From the NCBI GenBank assembly GCA_903904605.1, contig CAIVDC010000123.1, forward strand, positions 1 through 64,000: DNA of 64,000 nucleotides, in the 5' to 3' direction. This document shows, one piece after another, positions 40,684-51,154 of this stretch (the stretch's first letter is position 1; each line of letters opens with the position of its first letter). Below the pieces are notes generated by a model. That model was not told the DNA's origin and made no database searches. It saw only the letters and a list, made by a program, of their open reading frames with translations. This stretch comes from an uncultured Sterolibacterium sp. GTDB taxonomy: Bacteria > Pseudomonadota > Gammaproteobacteria > Burkholderiales > Rhodocyclaceae. The translations under genes and the position numbers were made by a program.

Positions 40684-41600
40684 GCGACGCCGACGCGGAA
40701 CTGCTCGACCAGTTCTGCGACGCCCTCTGGCTCGAGGACGGACTGGCGAAAAACACGCTGGCCGCCTACCGCAGTGACCTCTCACTGTTCGCCGCCTGGC
40801 TGGCCGCAAGCGGCAAACCCGGCGGCCGTTCTCTGATCGCGGCCGAAGACCATGACATCAAGGCCTACCTCGCCCATCTCCACGACCGCCCCAGAACGGA
40901 GCAGCCCAAGGCCTCGAGCCAGCGCCGGCTCCAGGCGGCGCTGCGCCGCCTGTACCGTTTCCTGCTCGCCCAGGGACGCGTGCATAACGACCCCATGCTG
41001 AACATCGAGCAACCCCGGATGCCGCAGCGCTTCCCAAAGACCCTGTCGGAACAGGACGTGGAAGCCCTGCTCGCCGCACCGGATGTCGGCCGCCCGATCG
41101 GCCTGCGCGACCGGGCCATGCTGGAACTGCTCTACGCAGCCGGACTGCGCGTCACGGAACTGGTCAAGCTGAGGCTGTTCGAGGTGAACCTTGAGGACGG
41201 GGTGGTCCGTGTCCTGGGCAAGGGGGAGAAGACACGCCTGGTGCCGCTGGGCGAAATCGCGATCGACTGGCTAAACCGCTACCTGCTGGAGGCGCGGCCC
41301 GCGCTGCTGTCGGGCCGCAGCAGCGACGAAGTATTCGTCAGCGCCCGGCGCAATGGCCTTTCCCGGCAGATGTTCTGGATCCTCGTCAAGCGCCACGCTG
41401 CGGCCGCCGGGATCAACCGGCCGATCTCGCCGCACGTGCTGCGGCACGCCTTCGCCACTCATTTAATCAACCACGGTGCCGACCTGCGCGTGGTGCAACT
41501 GCTGCTCGGCCACGCCGACATCTCGACCACACAGATTTACACCCATGTCGCCCGCGAGCGGCTCAAGCAGTTGCACGCGACCCACCACCCCAGAGGCTAG
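40680..41600 (+). CDS. xerD: Site-specific tyrosine recombinase XerD
   Basis: 306-aa tyrosine recombinase that with XerC resolves chromosome dimers at dif. The catalytic set is complete: R157 (GLRVTELVKLRL), K181, H252 and R255 (HVLRHAFATHLI), H278 (LLGHADISTTQ) and Y287 (IYTHV). Start overlaps ogt. It converges with the hydrogenase gene hupK, with the two genes overlapping by four bases at their ends. No mobile-element context is present, so this is the chromosomal Xer protein. Confidence 0.93.
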   Translation: MSDADAELLDQFCDALWLEDGLAKNTLAAYRSDLSLFAAWLAASGKPGGRSLIAAEDHDIKAYLAHLHDRPRTEQPKASSQRRLQAALRRLYRFLLAQGRVHNDPMLNIEQPRMPQRFPKTLSEQDVEALLAAPDVGRPIGLRDRAMLELLYAAGLRVTELVKLRLFEVNLEDGVVRVLGKGEKTRLVPLGEIAIDWLNRYLLEARPALLSGRSSDEVFVSARRNGLSRQMFWILVKRHAAAAGINRPISPHVLRHAFATHLINHGADLRVVQLLLGHADISTTQIYTHVARERLKQLHATHHPRG

Positions 41601-42673
41601 CCGCCCTGCCAATCGACACTGATCCCGTTCGCCACGCAAGGATCCAGCGCCAGCACGCCGCGGCGCGCCCGCATCGCCGCCTGCAGGGCCGTGGCGCAGT
41701 TCTGCCCGGTCAGCAGCGCCGGCAAAGGGCCGTCGGGATGGAAGTTCCATTCGGTCGGCGCGACGATGACATAGCGCGCCACCTTGCCGCCCTCCAGGGT
41801 CAGCTCGTGCATCAGGAGACCGCGCGCCGTCTCGACCAGCGAGCCTCCCCGGTCTCGGCCCAAGGGCAGCGCCGTCAGCGCCCCGGGCAAGGGCTGCGCG
41901 CAATCGTTCAGGGCCAGCGCCGCCAGTTCCCGCAGGCGTGCCGCCACCCGCGCCAGGAGCGGTTGCGGCGATAAGGCCCCGATCAAGGGATCGCCTGTCC
42001 GCCGCGCATAGGCGCCGGTCTCGGCCGGCAGCCCGTGCCAAACCGGCTGCTCGGAAAATGCCCGCGAAAGCGCCGGCCAGCCCGTCCCGGCGGAGAATGA
42101 ATCGAAGGCCTGGAGCGGGGCCACGGTCGGCAAGACCGCCTCACCCTCGCCGTCATCGGCGAGTTGCCGGCAGATCAGCGCGGCCAATGCCGGCGAAGCG
42201 AAGTGCCAGTCGCGGAAATGCTCCCGCGAGTTCATGCCCAGCCAGGCTTCCGGCGCCATGCCGAGCAAATCCTCGCCGAGGAAATCGAGAAAAGGAGCCC
42301 CGTTCAGGCTTTGCGGATCTCCGGCCAGGGTCCGGCGCCAGCGGGCGAAGGCAGCGGCCAAGGGAGTCAGCCCGAGCTCGCGCGGCCAGTCGACGAGCAG
42401 GCGCCAGAGATGCTCCTGCGCCGCCTCGGCGGCCACCCTCCTGTCCACCCTCCGGCTGAGGCCGGCTCCCTCTGCGGCGTAACGCGCTGCCTCCGCGGCC
42501 GCGCCCTGGGCCCGACCGCACAGCGCAAATAGTCGCGGCACCAATGCCGTCGCCTGAGCCGCCGGCAAACCGTGCAGCACGCCCGCAACCTGCGGCCGGG
42601 TGTTGGCAATGGCGACCCGGGCCACGCGGCCGGCGACGCAGGTCAGACGAATGTCGAGCTTGCCCGTATCCAT
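41597..42673 (-). CDS. hupK: HupK/HoxV-like hydrogenase large-subunit-like maturation protein
   Basis: 358-aa relative of the [NiFe] large subunit, matching HupK/HoxV proteins that are thought to scaffold the Fe(CN)2CO unit during assembly. Of the four Ni-binding cysteines only the first of each pair remains: C52 (RLFALCGRAQ) and C346 (LDPCVANG). The motif VIVAPTEWNFHPDG near the C-terminus is the large-subunit-family signature. It is the last gene of the minus-strand hydrogenase block, 53 bases after the nickel permease, and it converges with xerD. It should act only in cofactor assembly. Confidence 0.85.
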   Translation of the reverse strand: MDTGKLDIRLTCVAGRVARVAIANTRPQVAGVLHGLPAAQATALVPRLFALCGRAQGAAAEAARYAAEGAGLSRRVDRRVAAEAAQEHLWRLLVDWPRELGLTPLAAAFARWRRTLAGDPQSLNGAPFLDFLGEDLLGMAPEAWLGMNSREHFRDWHFASPALAALICRQLADDGEGEAVLPTVAPLQAFDSFSAGTGWPALSRAFSEQPVWHGLPAETGAYARRTGDPLIGALSPQPLLARVAARLRELAALALNDCAQPLPGALTALPLGRDRGGSLVETARGLLMHELTLEGGKVARYVIVAPTEWNFHPDGPLPALLTGQNCATALQAAMRARRGVLALDPCVANGISVDWQGG

Positions 42674-42726
42674 GGGCTCATCCTACAGGCAACAGACGAT
42701 GACGTACTGCGCCTTGCGGCGTCCCT

Positions 42727-43560
42727 TCAGTCGGCCGCGACGGTCGTGGCCAGCGGCGTTGACGTCCGCGTGAGCCAGACGGCGGCCAGAAAACTCCCGG
42801 CGACGACCATCACGACGGCCGCACCGAAGTAAAGTTCCTTGCCTTCGCTCCATGCATCGACCGCAGGCATGGTCAGCTTGATCAGACCGAAGGCCGCCAC
42901 CAGCAGGCTGACGCCGGCCACCACCAGACTCATCACGCGCGAGGCGACCCTCGCAATCTGGTCGGCGCGCAGGATCAGGCGCGATATCCAGAAGCCATTG
43001 ACGCCGTCGGTGACCAGCATCCCCAGCATGAACAGCAGGCCCAGCGTCAGCGCGTGCTGCCAGCCGCCGAACTGGGCCGCAGTCAGCGCGAACAGGGTCG
43101 CCTGACTTACGGTATCGAAGGACAGGGCGAACAGCGCACCGACCAGCGCAATCAGGCCGGGGCTGGCGGCGCGGCTGAGACGGCCGAGAAAGCGACCCTT
43201 CAGACCCACGGGCAGCACCACCTGCCCCGGATCGGTATTCAGCACCGCGTATAGATTCGCCGCGCCGAGCACGGCAAGAAATCCGATCGAAACCCAGGCG
43301 CCGAAGGCCTCCAGCCATTCCGGGATCTTCCACTGCTGCGCCAAGTTGGCGACGATCAGGGCAAAACTGATCACCACGGCGCCGTGACCGAGCGAGAACA
43401 GTACGCCGCAAACGCGCGCCAGGCGGGGATTGGCCCGGGCGTTGAAACGGGTCAGGCCATCGATGGTGGCGAGATGGTCGGCATCGAAGCCATGGCGCAT
43501 GCCGAGTGCGAACACCAGCAGGCAAAGGGCGATCCAGTCTTGCGGCAAAGAATGATCCAT
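42727..43560 (-). CDS. hoxN: High-affinity nickel permease, NiCoT family (HoxN/NixA-like)
   Basis: 277-aa membrane protein of the NiCoT family importing Ni2+ (or Co2+). The signature H-x4-D-H occurs as RHGFDADH (H23, D28, H29) in the second predicted helix, with further conserved LFSLGHGAVV and LGMLVTDGVNGFW segments. Shorter than classical HoxN (about 350 aa) but complete in its helices. It is preceded by its own probable promoter with a palindrome (43591-43625), so it may be controlled by NikR encoded two genes away. It supplies nickel for the hydrogenases. Confidence 0.9.
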   Translation of the reverse strand: MDHSLPQDWIALCLLVFALGMRHGFDADHLATIDGLTRFNARANPRLARVCGVLFSLGHGAVVISFALIVANLAQQWKIPEWLEAFGAWVSIGFLAVLGAANLYAVLNTDPGQVVLPVGLKGRFLGRLSRAASPGLIALVGALFALSFDTVSQATLFALTAAQFGGWQHALTLGLLFMLGMLVTDGVNGFWISRLILRADQIARVASRVMSLVVAGVSLLVAAFGLIKLTMPAVDAWSEGKELYFGAAVVMVVAGSFLAAVWLTRTSTPLATTVAAD

Positions 43561-43590
43561 GGCAATTACGCAGCGGTTTCTGGTCCCGCC

Positions 43591-43625
43591 ATTATGCAGA
43601 ATTTTTTACTCTTCTTACAAGTAAA
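43591..43625 (-). promoter_or_regulatory. Probable promoter and operator of the nickel permease gene
   Basis: Minus strand: TTGTAA (43620-43615), an 18-base spacer and CATAAT (43596-43591) form a possible sigma-70 promoter, with the ATG at 43560. The stretch 43605-43625 is an inverted repeat with arms TTTACT and AGTAAA separated by 9 bases, overlapping the -35 box, as expected for a repressor site. NikR encoded at 45036-45518 is the obvious candidate, but the site does not match the E. coli NikR consensus. Confidence 0.45.
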
Positions 43626-43662
43626 CCTTGTCGCACCCGCCGCCATGCGCCGGACAGATAGG

Positions 43663-45033
43663 CTATTCCGCCAGCGGCAGGGTCAGCAGGAAGACCGCGC
43701 CGCCCTCGGCATGGTTGCCTGCGGTCAGCCGGCCGCCATGGCGCTCGACGATGCCATAGCTGATCGCGAGGCCCAGCCCGGTGCCCTTGCCCACCGGCTT
43801 GGTGGTGAAGAAGGGATCGAAGATCCGCGGCAGATCTTCATCGGAGATGCCCGGACCGTTGTCGTGGAATTCGATCACCGCCTTGTCGCCTTCGCTGCGT
43901 CCGGCGATGACCAGGCGCGCGTCGGCTTCCTCGCCCGTGGCGTCGCAGGCGTTCTGCACCAGGTTCATCACCACCTGCTGCATCTGCCCCTTTGATCCGA
44001 CGACGGGCAGCGTCGTCGGCAATTCCTGATCGACGCGGAACCTGTCGCCGCGGATCTTCGCCACCCAATGCACGGCGCGCTCGATCACCGTCACCAGATC
44101 GAAGCGCAGGTGTTCGTCGCGATCGAGCGCCGAGAAGCGTTTCAGGCTGTCGACGATGTCGCTGGTGCGCTGGGCGCCCTCGACCGTGCCCTCGATCAGC
44201 GGCGGCAAGTCCTCGATGATGCGGTCGATGCGCAGGTCGCGGCGCATCCTCGCCATCTCGGCGGACGGCCGTCCGCGATGGACGGCATCGAGGTAGCTGC
44301 GCAAGCGTTCGGCGTAGCGCTTCAGGGCAACCGCGTTGCCGAGCACGAAGCTGATCGGGTTGTTGAGTTCGTGGGCGACGCCGGCGACAAGACGGCCCAG
44401 TGAAGCCATTTTTTCCGAGTGCAGCAGTTGCTGCTGGGTATGCTTGAGATCCTCGTGCGCCTGGCGCAGCGCCTTGTAGGCGCGACGCAATTCGCCCACC
44501 GGGCGGCCGGTGACGACCACCCCGAGCAGCTTGCCTACGCCGGAAAAGCGCGGCGTGCAGTTGACCGAGACCGGCACGCTGCCGCCTGCGGTGGTTGACA
44601 GCTGCAGTTCGCAGTCGTGCAGTATCTCGCCGCCGTGGCCGGCGAAATAGTGCTGCGACAGCTGGCGCGAAACCTCGTCGGCGAACAGATCGAAGATCGC
44701 CCGCCCCTTCAACTCGACTTCCGACTTGCCGGTCAGGGCAAGCAGGGACTGGTTGACGTCCTCGATGATGCCGGCGCGGTTGCATACGATCAGGATGTCG
44801 GACATCGAGGTCAGCACGCTCATGATGAACTGCTGGGATTCCTCGAGCGCGGCATTCTTGTCCTCGAGCGCGACCTCGTATTCGAGCAGGTCGTGATAGA
44901 CCTCGTCCATTTTCTGGATCACGTCGATCCAGACATGCTCGCCAGCCGAAGCGCCGGTCGACGCGGCCAGGCTTTCCAGCATCTGCGCGGCACCGCTGTC
45001 CGACTCGCGCCCCGGTTTTCCGGCAACGCCCAT
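43663..45033 (-). CDS. hoxJ: H2-sensing histidine kinase HoxJ-like
   Basis: 456-aa soluble sensor kinase. The N-terminal coiled region and PAS domain (about 65-180) are the parts that in Ralstonia HoxJ contact the regulatory hydrogenase. The phospho-acceptor H221 lies in [12 protein letters not shown]. The ATPase domain has N-box [10 protein letters not shown]1 [10 protein letters not shown] and G2 [11 protein letters not shown] (from residue 415). It has no membrane segments. It lies with hoxA, hoxB and hoxC, so it should transmit the H2 signal to HoxA. The G2 box is intact, unlike the defective HoxJ described in the H16 strain. Confidence 0.93.
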   Translation of the reverse strand: MGVAGKPGRESDSGAAQMLESLAASTGASAGEHVWIDVIQKMDEVYHDLLEYEVALEDKNAALEESQQFIMSVLTSMSDILIVCNRAGIIEDVNQSLLALTGKSEVELKGRAIFDLFADEVSRQLSQHYFAGHGGEILHDCELQLSTTAGGSVPVSVNCTPRFSGVGKLLGVVVTGRPVGELRRAYKALRQAHEDLKHTQQQLLHSEKMASLGRLVAGVAHELNNPISFVLGNAVALKRYAERLRSYLDAVHRGRPSAEMARMRRDLRIDRIIEDLPPLIEGTVEGAQRTSDIVDSLKRFSALDRDEHLRFDLVTVIERAVHWVAKIRGDRFRVDQELPTTLPVVGSKGQMQQVVMNLVQNACDATGEEADARLVIAGRSEGDKAVIEFHDNGPGISDEDLPRIFDPFFTTKPVGKGTGLGLAISYGIVERHGGRLTAGNHAEGGAVFLLTLPLAE

Positions 45034-45035
45034 TT

Positions 45036-45518
45036 TCAGGATCTCGGCTTGAAATGCGAATGGGACGCGCCCCCCTTGCCTTTCGCCGTATAGCCGTGCG
45101 CGTGGCGGCCCTGCTCGGCCTCGACCGAGATCAGGTTGAGCTTGCCGTGGCGCACGCCGCGTTCGGCCATCAGCGCATCGGCGAAAGCACGCACGGACTG
45201 CGTCGTTCCCTTGAGGATGACGCTCTCCATGCAGTCCTCATGGTCGAGATGGGCATGCAGCGTAGCGACGGTGAGGTCGTGGTGCTCATGCTGGATTTCC
45301 GTCAGCCGCTCTGCCAGCTCGCGCTCATGATGCTTGTAGACGTAGGAGAGATTGGCCACGCAGTGCTTGGCCTCGCCACTGGTCTGACGCAAGCTCTCCA
45401 ACTGGCCGCGCAGCAGATCGCGCACCGCCTCGGAGCGGTTGCGATAGCCGCGCTCCGCGATCAGCCGGTCGAACTCGTGGGCGAGATCCTCATCGAGTGA
45501 AATTGTGAAGCGTTCCAT
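45036..45518 (-). CDS. nikR: Nickel-responsive transcriptional regulator NikR
   Basis: 160-aa ribbon-helix-helix regulator. The N-terminal DNA-binding part is MERFTISLDEDLAHEFDRLI. The C-terminal ACT-like domain has the Ni ligands H77, H88, H90 and C96 (QHEHHD, LHAHLDHEDC). A Gly/Ser/His tail of about 20 residues (from about 140) extends beyond the usual NikR length. It is embedded between hoxC and hoxJ with gaps of 9 and 2 bases, so nickel sensing is transcribed with H2 sensing. The likely target is the permease gene promoter. Confidence 0.93.
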   Translation of the reverse strand: MERFTISLDEDLAHEFDRLIAERGYRNRSEAVRDLLRGQLESLRQTSGEAKHCVANLSYVYKHHERELAERLTEIQHEHHDLTVATLHAHLDHEDCMESVILKGTTQSVRAFADALMAERGVRHGKLNLISVEAEQGRHAHGYTAKGKGGASHSHFKPRS

Positions 45519-45527
45519 ACCGGTCTC

Positions 45528-46976
45528 CTAATGAACTGTGCACACCATACAGGGATCGAAGGAGCGGACGATGTGCTGCACGGCCAGCGGCGCTTCCTCG
45601 CCCTCGCCCACCGGTGCGCCGACCAGGGCCTGCTCCAGGGCGCCGGGCGTGCCTTGCGCGTCGCGCGGCGAGAAGTTCCAGGTGGTCGGGGCAACGATCT
45701 GGTAGCTGTGGATGCGCCCGCGCCTGACCGACAGCCAGTGGCCGAGCGCGCCGCGCGCGGCCTCGACCAGCCCCTCGCCCTCGGCCTCCCTGGGCATTTC
45801 GCCGGCGACGCAGTAAGGCTCGCCGGGCGTCAGTTGCTCCGCCCAGGCTTCCATCGCCGGCAGCACTCGGGCAATTTCTATCAGGCGCGCGACGACCCGG
45901 CTCAAGACATTGGCGCCGCCGGCAACCAGGAGATCCCTGACCAGGGGCTGGGCAGCGACGACCTGTCGCGCCAGCGCGCCCGTTTCGACGACGCAGCCGT
46001 CCCAGCGCGGCGCCTTGCACCAGCTGTAGGCGCCGGCCTTGTCCACCAGCGGCACCGTGGCGCCGTGCGCAGGATGCTGGGGCACCTCGGCCTGGGCGTA
46101 CCAGGCGTGGCTGACGTCCTCGCGGATGTCGCCGCTGTCCAGGATTTTCAGGCTGCCGTCCCAGACCCCGGCGGGAAACATGCGGCCTTGTTCGTCAGGG
46201 AAGCTGCCGTAGCTGATGAAGCGCTCGCCGCCGCGCCCGAGTCGCGCCAGATCGAGGTCATGGGCGATGCCGAGGAAGCGGCGGAAATCGCTGGCGTCGG
46301 GTTCCCTGGCGACGATCCAGCGGTCCAGCGCAGCGACGCTGTCGAGGGCGGCGATCGCCTCCAGTCGGTCGCCGAACAGCGTCTCCTCGAGGAAGCGGCG
46401 GAACTCGCGCAACTGTCGGTAGAGGCGGATTTTTTCCGAAGCCTGCAGCGGCCGGGATGAACCGCCCGGCTGGAGGGCCAGGGTGTGCGGCCACTTGCCG
46501 GCCAGCAGGCCCATCAGACGCATGAAGGCGGCGCGCGCCGGCAGGGCTTCGCCGGCGGCCGTACCGGCCACGGCGCGAAAGCGCTGCTCGGCGTCGGGGA
46601 ACCAGGAGCGTCCGCGGTAGGCGGCGCGGGCGAAGTCCGGCATGAAGAACAGATAGAAATGGGTGAAGTGGTCGGCCAGGTTTTCCGCGGCCAAGAGCAG
46701 GTTCGCGGCCAGGCGGCCGTTGGCAGGCGGCTTGATGCCCATCGCACCGGCCAGCGCCTGTGCCGCCGCCGCCGACTGCGCCACCGAGCAGATGCCGCAG
46801 ATGCGCGGCACGAATACGAGGGCGTCGGCCGGCATCTTGCCTTGCAGGATCTGTTCGAAGCCGCGATACATCGGCGAGTTGACGTAGGCGGCGCGGACAT
46901 GGCCATCGGCCACGTCCAGGCTCACTTCGAGATCGCCCTCGACGCGGTTGAAGGGACCGACCAGCAGACGTTTCAC
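45528..46976 (-). CDS. hoxC: Regulatory [NiFe] hydrogenase large subunit HoxC
   Basis: 482-aa group 2b (H2-sensor) large subunit. Ni ligands C60 and C63 are in RICGICSVAQ, and C476 and C479 in DPCMVCTVH, where the protein ends. As in other regulatory hydrogenases there is no C-terminal extension to be cleaved, so no protease is required. The motif IVAPTTWNFSPRD is also typical. Cytosolic and associated with HoxB, it reports H2 to HoxJ. Start 13 bases after hoxB. Confidence 0.95.
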   Translation of the reverse strand: MKRLLVGPFNRVEGDLEVSLDVADGHVRAAYVNSPMYRGFEQILQGKMPADALVFVPRICGICSVAQSAAAAQALAGAMGIKPPANGRLAANLLLAAENLADHFTHFYLFFMPDFARAAYRGRSWFPDAEQRFRAVAGTAAGEALPARAAFMRLMGLLAGKWPHTLALQPGGSSRPLQASEKIRLYRQLREFRRFLEETLFGDRLEAIAALDSVAALDRWIVAREPDASDFRRFLGIAHDLDLARLGRGGERFISYGSFPDEQGRMFPAGVWDGSLKILDSGDIREDVSHAWYAQAEVPQHPAHGATVPLVDKAGAYSWCKAPRWDGCVVETGALARQVVAAQPLVRDLLVAGGANVLSRVVARLIEIARVLPAMEAWAEQLTPGEPYCVAGEMPREAEGEGLVEAARGALGHWLSVRRGRIHSYQIVAPTTWNFSPRDAQGTPGALEQALVGAPVGEGEEAPLAVQHIVRSFDPCMVCTVH

Positions 46977-46989
46977 GACCTCGCCACCG

Positions 46990-47978
46990 TCAGCGCCCGG
47001 CCTTCTTCACCGTCGGCGCGCGCAGGAGATGATCCGCCTTGGCGTTCTCGCGCACTCTCGCCGGGGTCGCCGACTTCGACAGCGCCGCCAGGGCGATGAA
47101 CCAGGCCTTGGGCATGTCGGAAGGCAGGCCGAGCGGAATGCCGGCGATCTTCGGTGTCTCGGCAAAGGGGTGGCCCGGTTCCTCGAAGCCTGGATCGGTG
47201 CAGCGGATGCAGGCGTAGCCGCCCCGCAAGCAGGAACCGCTGCCGTTCCAAAGCCGCGTGTTGCAGTCGGCATGCGCCTGCGTACCCTTGCAGCCCATCT
47301 GCTCCATCAGGCAGCCCTGGTCGGAAGGCTTGTCGGCGCTGGCCTTGAACTCGTAGAACTCGTTGCGCGGGCAGCCGTGGTGCACCAGTTGGTCGGCATA
47401 AAAGCGCGGCCGGCAGAAGTCGTCGAGATCCTCGCGTACCAGCGCCCCCCGAGCCAGCGAAATCAGGGTTTCGTTGATCCAGTCGGGATGGGTCGGGCAA
47501 CCGGCGATGTTTACGACCGGCAAGCCGCCGCCGGCGCGAAAATCGGCACCGAGCAGGCCGCCCGGCACATCGCCGTCGAATTGGAGGCCGCAGGCATCGC
47601 CCGGGTTCACGCCGGCCGCAGTCACCCCACCGTAGGCGGCGCAGGTGCCGACCGCCACCACATGGCGGGCCCGCGCCGCCAGGGCTCGCACCCAACTGAG
47701 CATCGGCTGGCCGCTGCCCGAAAGCAGGTGAAAGCGCCCGCTGCCGTTGGGGCCGCGCAACACCGCCCCCTCGACGCAGAGGATGTCGAGCGGCAGGCTG
47801 CCGTCGGCGCAGCCGGCGATCAGCTTGAGCGCCTCGCCGGCGCTTTCTTCCGACAGACTGGGGTGCCAAATAAGCTCCAGGTTTTCATCGGCCAGCATCA
47901 TGAACAGGGACTCGCCTTCCGCACCCAGCCATGACAGGGTGCAGCCGCCGCAGCCGCCCGACTGGAGCCAGAGCAGGT

Positions 47979-47982
<4 letters not shown>
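46990..47982 (-). CDS. hoxB: Regulatory [NiFe] hydrogenase small subunit HoxB
   Basis: 330-aa small subunit with cysteines for three Fe-S clusters. The proximal site starts at C11 and C14 (SGGCGGCTLSWLG), and later motifs include GTCAAYGG, AGCPTHPDW and GCKGTQAHADC. There is no Tat signal peptide, as expected for the cytosolic H2 sensor. The ATG at 47982 overlaps the stop of hoxA (ATGA), and an in-frame extension to 48231 is spurious. Partner of HoxC. Confidence 0.94.
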
Positions 47983-49450
<1,468 letters not shown>

Positions 49451-49454
<4 letters not shown>

Positions 49455-51151
49455 ACCGGAACCTTCCAGCCTAGATCGCGATGGCGCGCCAGATGGCGCG
49501 GGGTCCACGACTGCGGCGACTTGTTCACGAAATGATAACGCGCGACGTGATAGCTGGGGTCGAAGCCATAGAAGTTTCGCTTCATCTGCGCCAGTTCCTC
49601 CGCCCGGTATTGCGCCAGCGGCTTGAACGCCTCGTCGCGGCTGCGCCGTTGACGTTTGGCCTCCAGCCGCGCCGCATAGTCTTCGGCAAGGCCAAGCCGG
49701 CGCGCATGCCGCTCGACCTCGCCGCGGAACTGCGCAGGATCGCTTGCCAGGCAGGCGTCGATCAGCCCGCATTCGAGTGCCGCGCTGGCCGAGAGCGGCA
49801 GCCGGTTTTTCATGATCGCGGCGGCGCCCTCGATGCCCACACGCGGCGGCAGGAGATAAGTCCAGTATTCCGAGCCGAAGAGATTGCCCATGTTCTTGTA
49901 GTGCGGATTGAGCAGCACGCCGTGCCTCGCCCAGACCAGGTCGGCGGCCCGCGCCAGAAACACGCCGCCTGACCCGGCATTGCCGCCCAGCGCGGCGATG
50001 GTCAGTTTCGAGTCGATCCGGATCAGCGTCTCGGCCAGATCGTTGATGGCCTCGATGTTGCGCCACGACTCGTCGGCGGGACTCTCGGCCGCCTCGATGA
50101 CATTCAGATGGATTCCGTTCGACCAGAAATCCGCGCCGCCCTCGAGCACCAGCACGCGCGTCGGCCGCTCCGCCGCCCAGTGGACCGCCGCGTTCAGCCG
50201 ATGGCACTGGTCGGTGCTCATCGCGCCGTTATAGAACTCGAAGCCGAGATAGCCGATGCCCTCATTCTCCCGGTAGGAGATGTCCTGCCAGGTGCCCGCG
50301 GCCTGCCACCAGTCGCCAAGAGGAAACTCGGGCAAGGCGTCGGCCCGGTCGGCAAAAGCGAGTGTGGCCGGCAGCTTGAACGACGCAGCGCGCTTGACCT
50401 GACCGATCCACACCGCGCCATCGACCGTGGCCCGCAACAGCGCCGTCTCGCGCCGCCCTACCAGTTCGCCGGGAGTGCGGCCGCCAAGCTTCGTCTCGGC
50501 CCAGCCGTCATAGAGATGACAGGGCTCGCCGAACAGGTTGTCGACGACGCCGGGAAATCCGTCGCCGGCATCCAGCTTTCGCAGCACCGTGGCGGCGTCA
50601 TCCTGTTGCCAGTCGATGGCGCGATCGGGTTGTTTCATCTGTGGCCGCTGCCTGCCCGGCCCGCCCGCCGCGGAGAGCGGCGTCGGCAGAAAATCGCCTG
50701 ATGCGAAGCGCGATATCGCCGTCATTACCGCGCGAACCGCCGCCGTACCGACTTCATTGCGATACAGGCTGGACTTCCGTCCGGCGCGCATCGTGAAGCT
50801 CTCGCTGGCCCAGATCGGCCCGCCATCCATTTCCGCTTCGGCCTGCAGCACCGTCACGCCCCAGTCCGCCTTCCCCTCCTGTACGGCCCAGTCGAGCGCC
50901 GAGGGCCCGCGGTCGCCGACGATGCCCGGATGCACGACCAGGCAGACGTGGTGCCGCCAGACCGACTCGGGAATCGCCCGGCGCAGGTAGGGCGCGATGA
51001 TCAAGTGCGGACGGAACAGGGCCACCGCTTCCTCGGTGACCGAATCCGAGATGTCGTATTCGACCGACAGCTCGTGGCCGGCAACGCGGAGTTCGGCGTG
51101 GAGCCGCTGCGTCAATCCATTGAAGGCATGGGCAAGGAGCAGGATGCGCAT
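49451..51151 (-). CDS. hoxX: HoxX/HypX, formyl-tetrahydrofolate-dependent CO-ligand synthesis protein
   Basis: 566-aa fusion protein. The N-terminal half is a formyl-tetrahydrofolate hydrolase/transferase-like domain (HLIIAPYLRRAIPESVW and HPGIVGDRGPSALDWA). The C-terminal half is an enoyl-CoA hydratase/isomerase-like domain (GGNAGSGGVFLARAADLVWAR). HypX is established to make the CO ligand of the [NiFe] site from formyl-THF via formyl-CoA under aerobic conditions. The start MRILLLAHAFN at 51151 is 3 bases after hypE. It marks the organism as able to assemble hydrogenase aerobically. Confidence 0.95.
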
Positions 51152-51154
51152 TGT

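Noticed and set aside
40680-41600. Integrase of a mobile element next to the hydrogenase block
   Set aside because: The recombinase has XerD length and motifs, is coupled to ogt, and no attachment repeats, tRNA or cargo boundaries are present.
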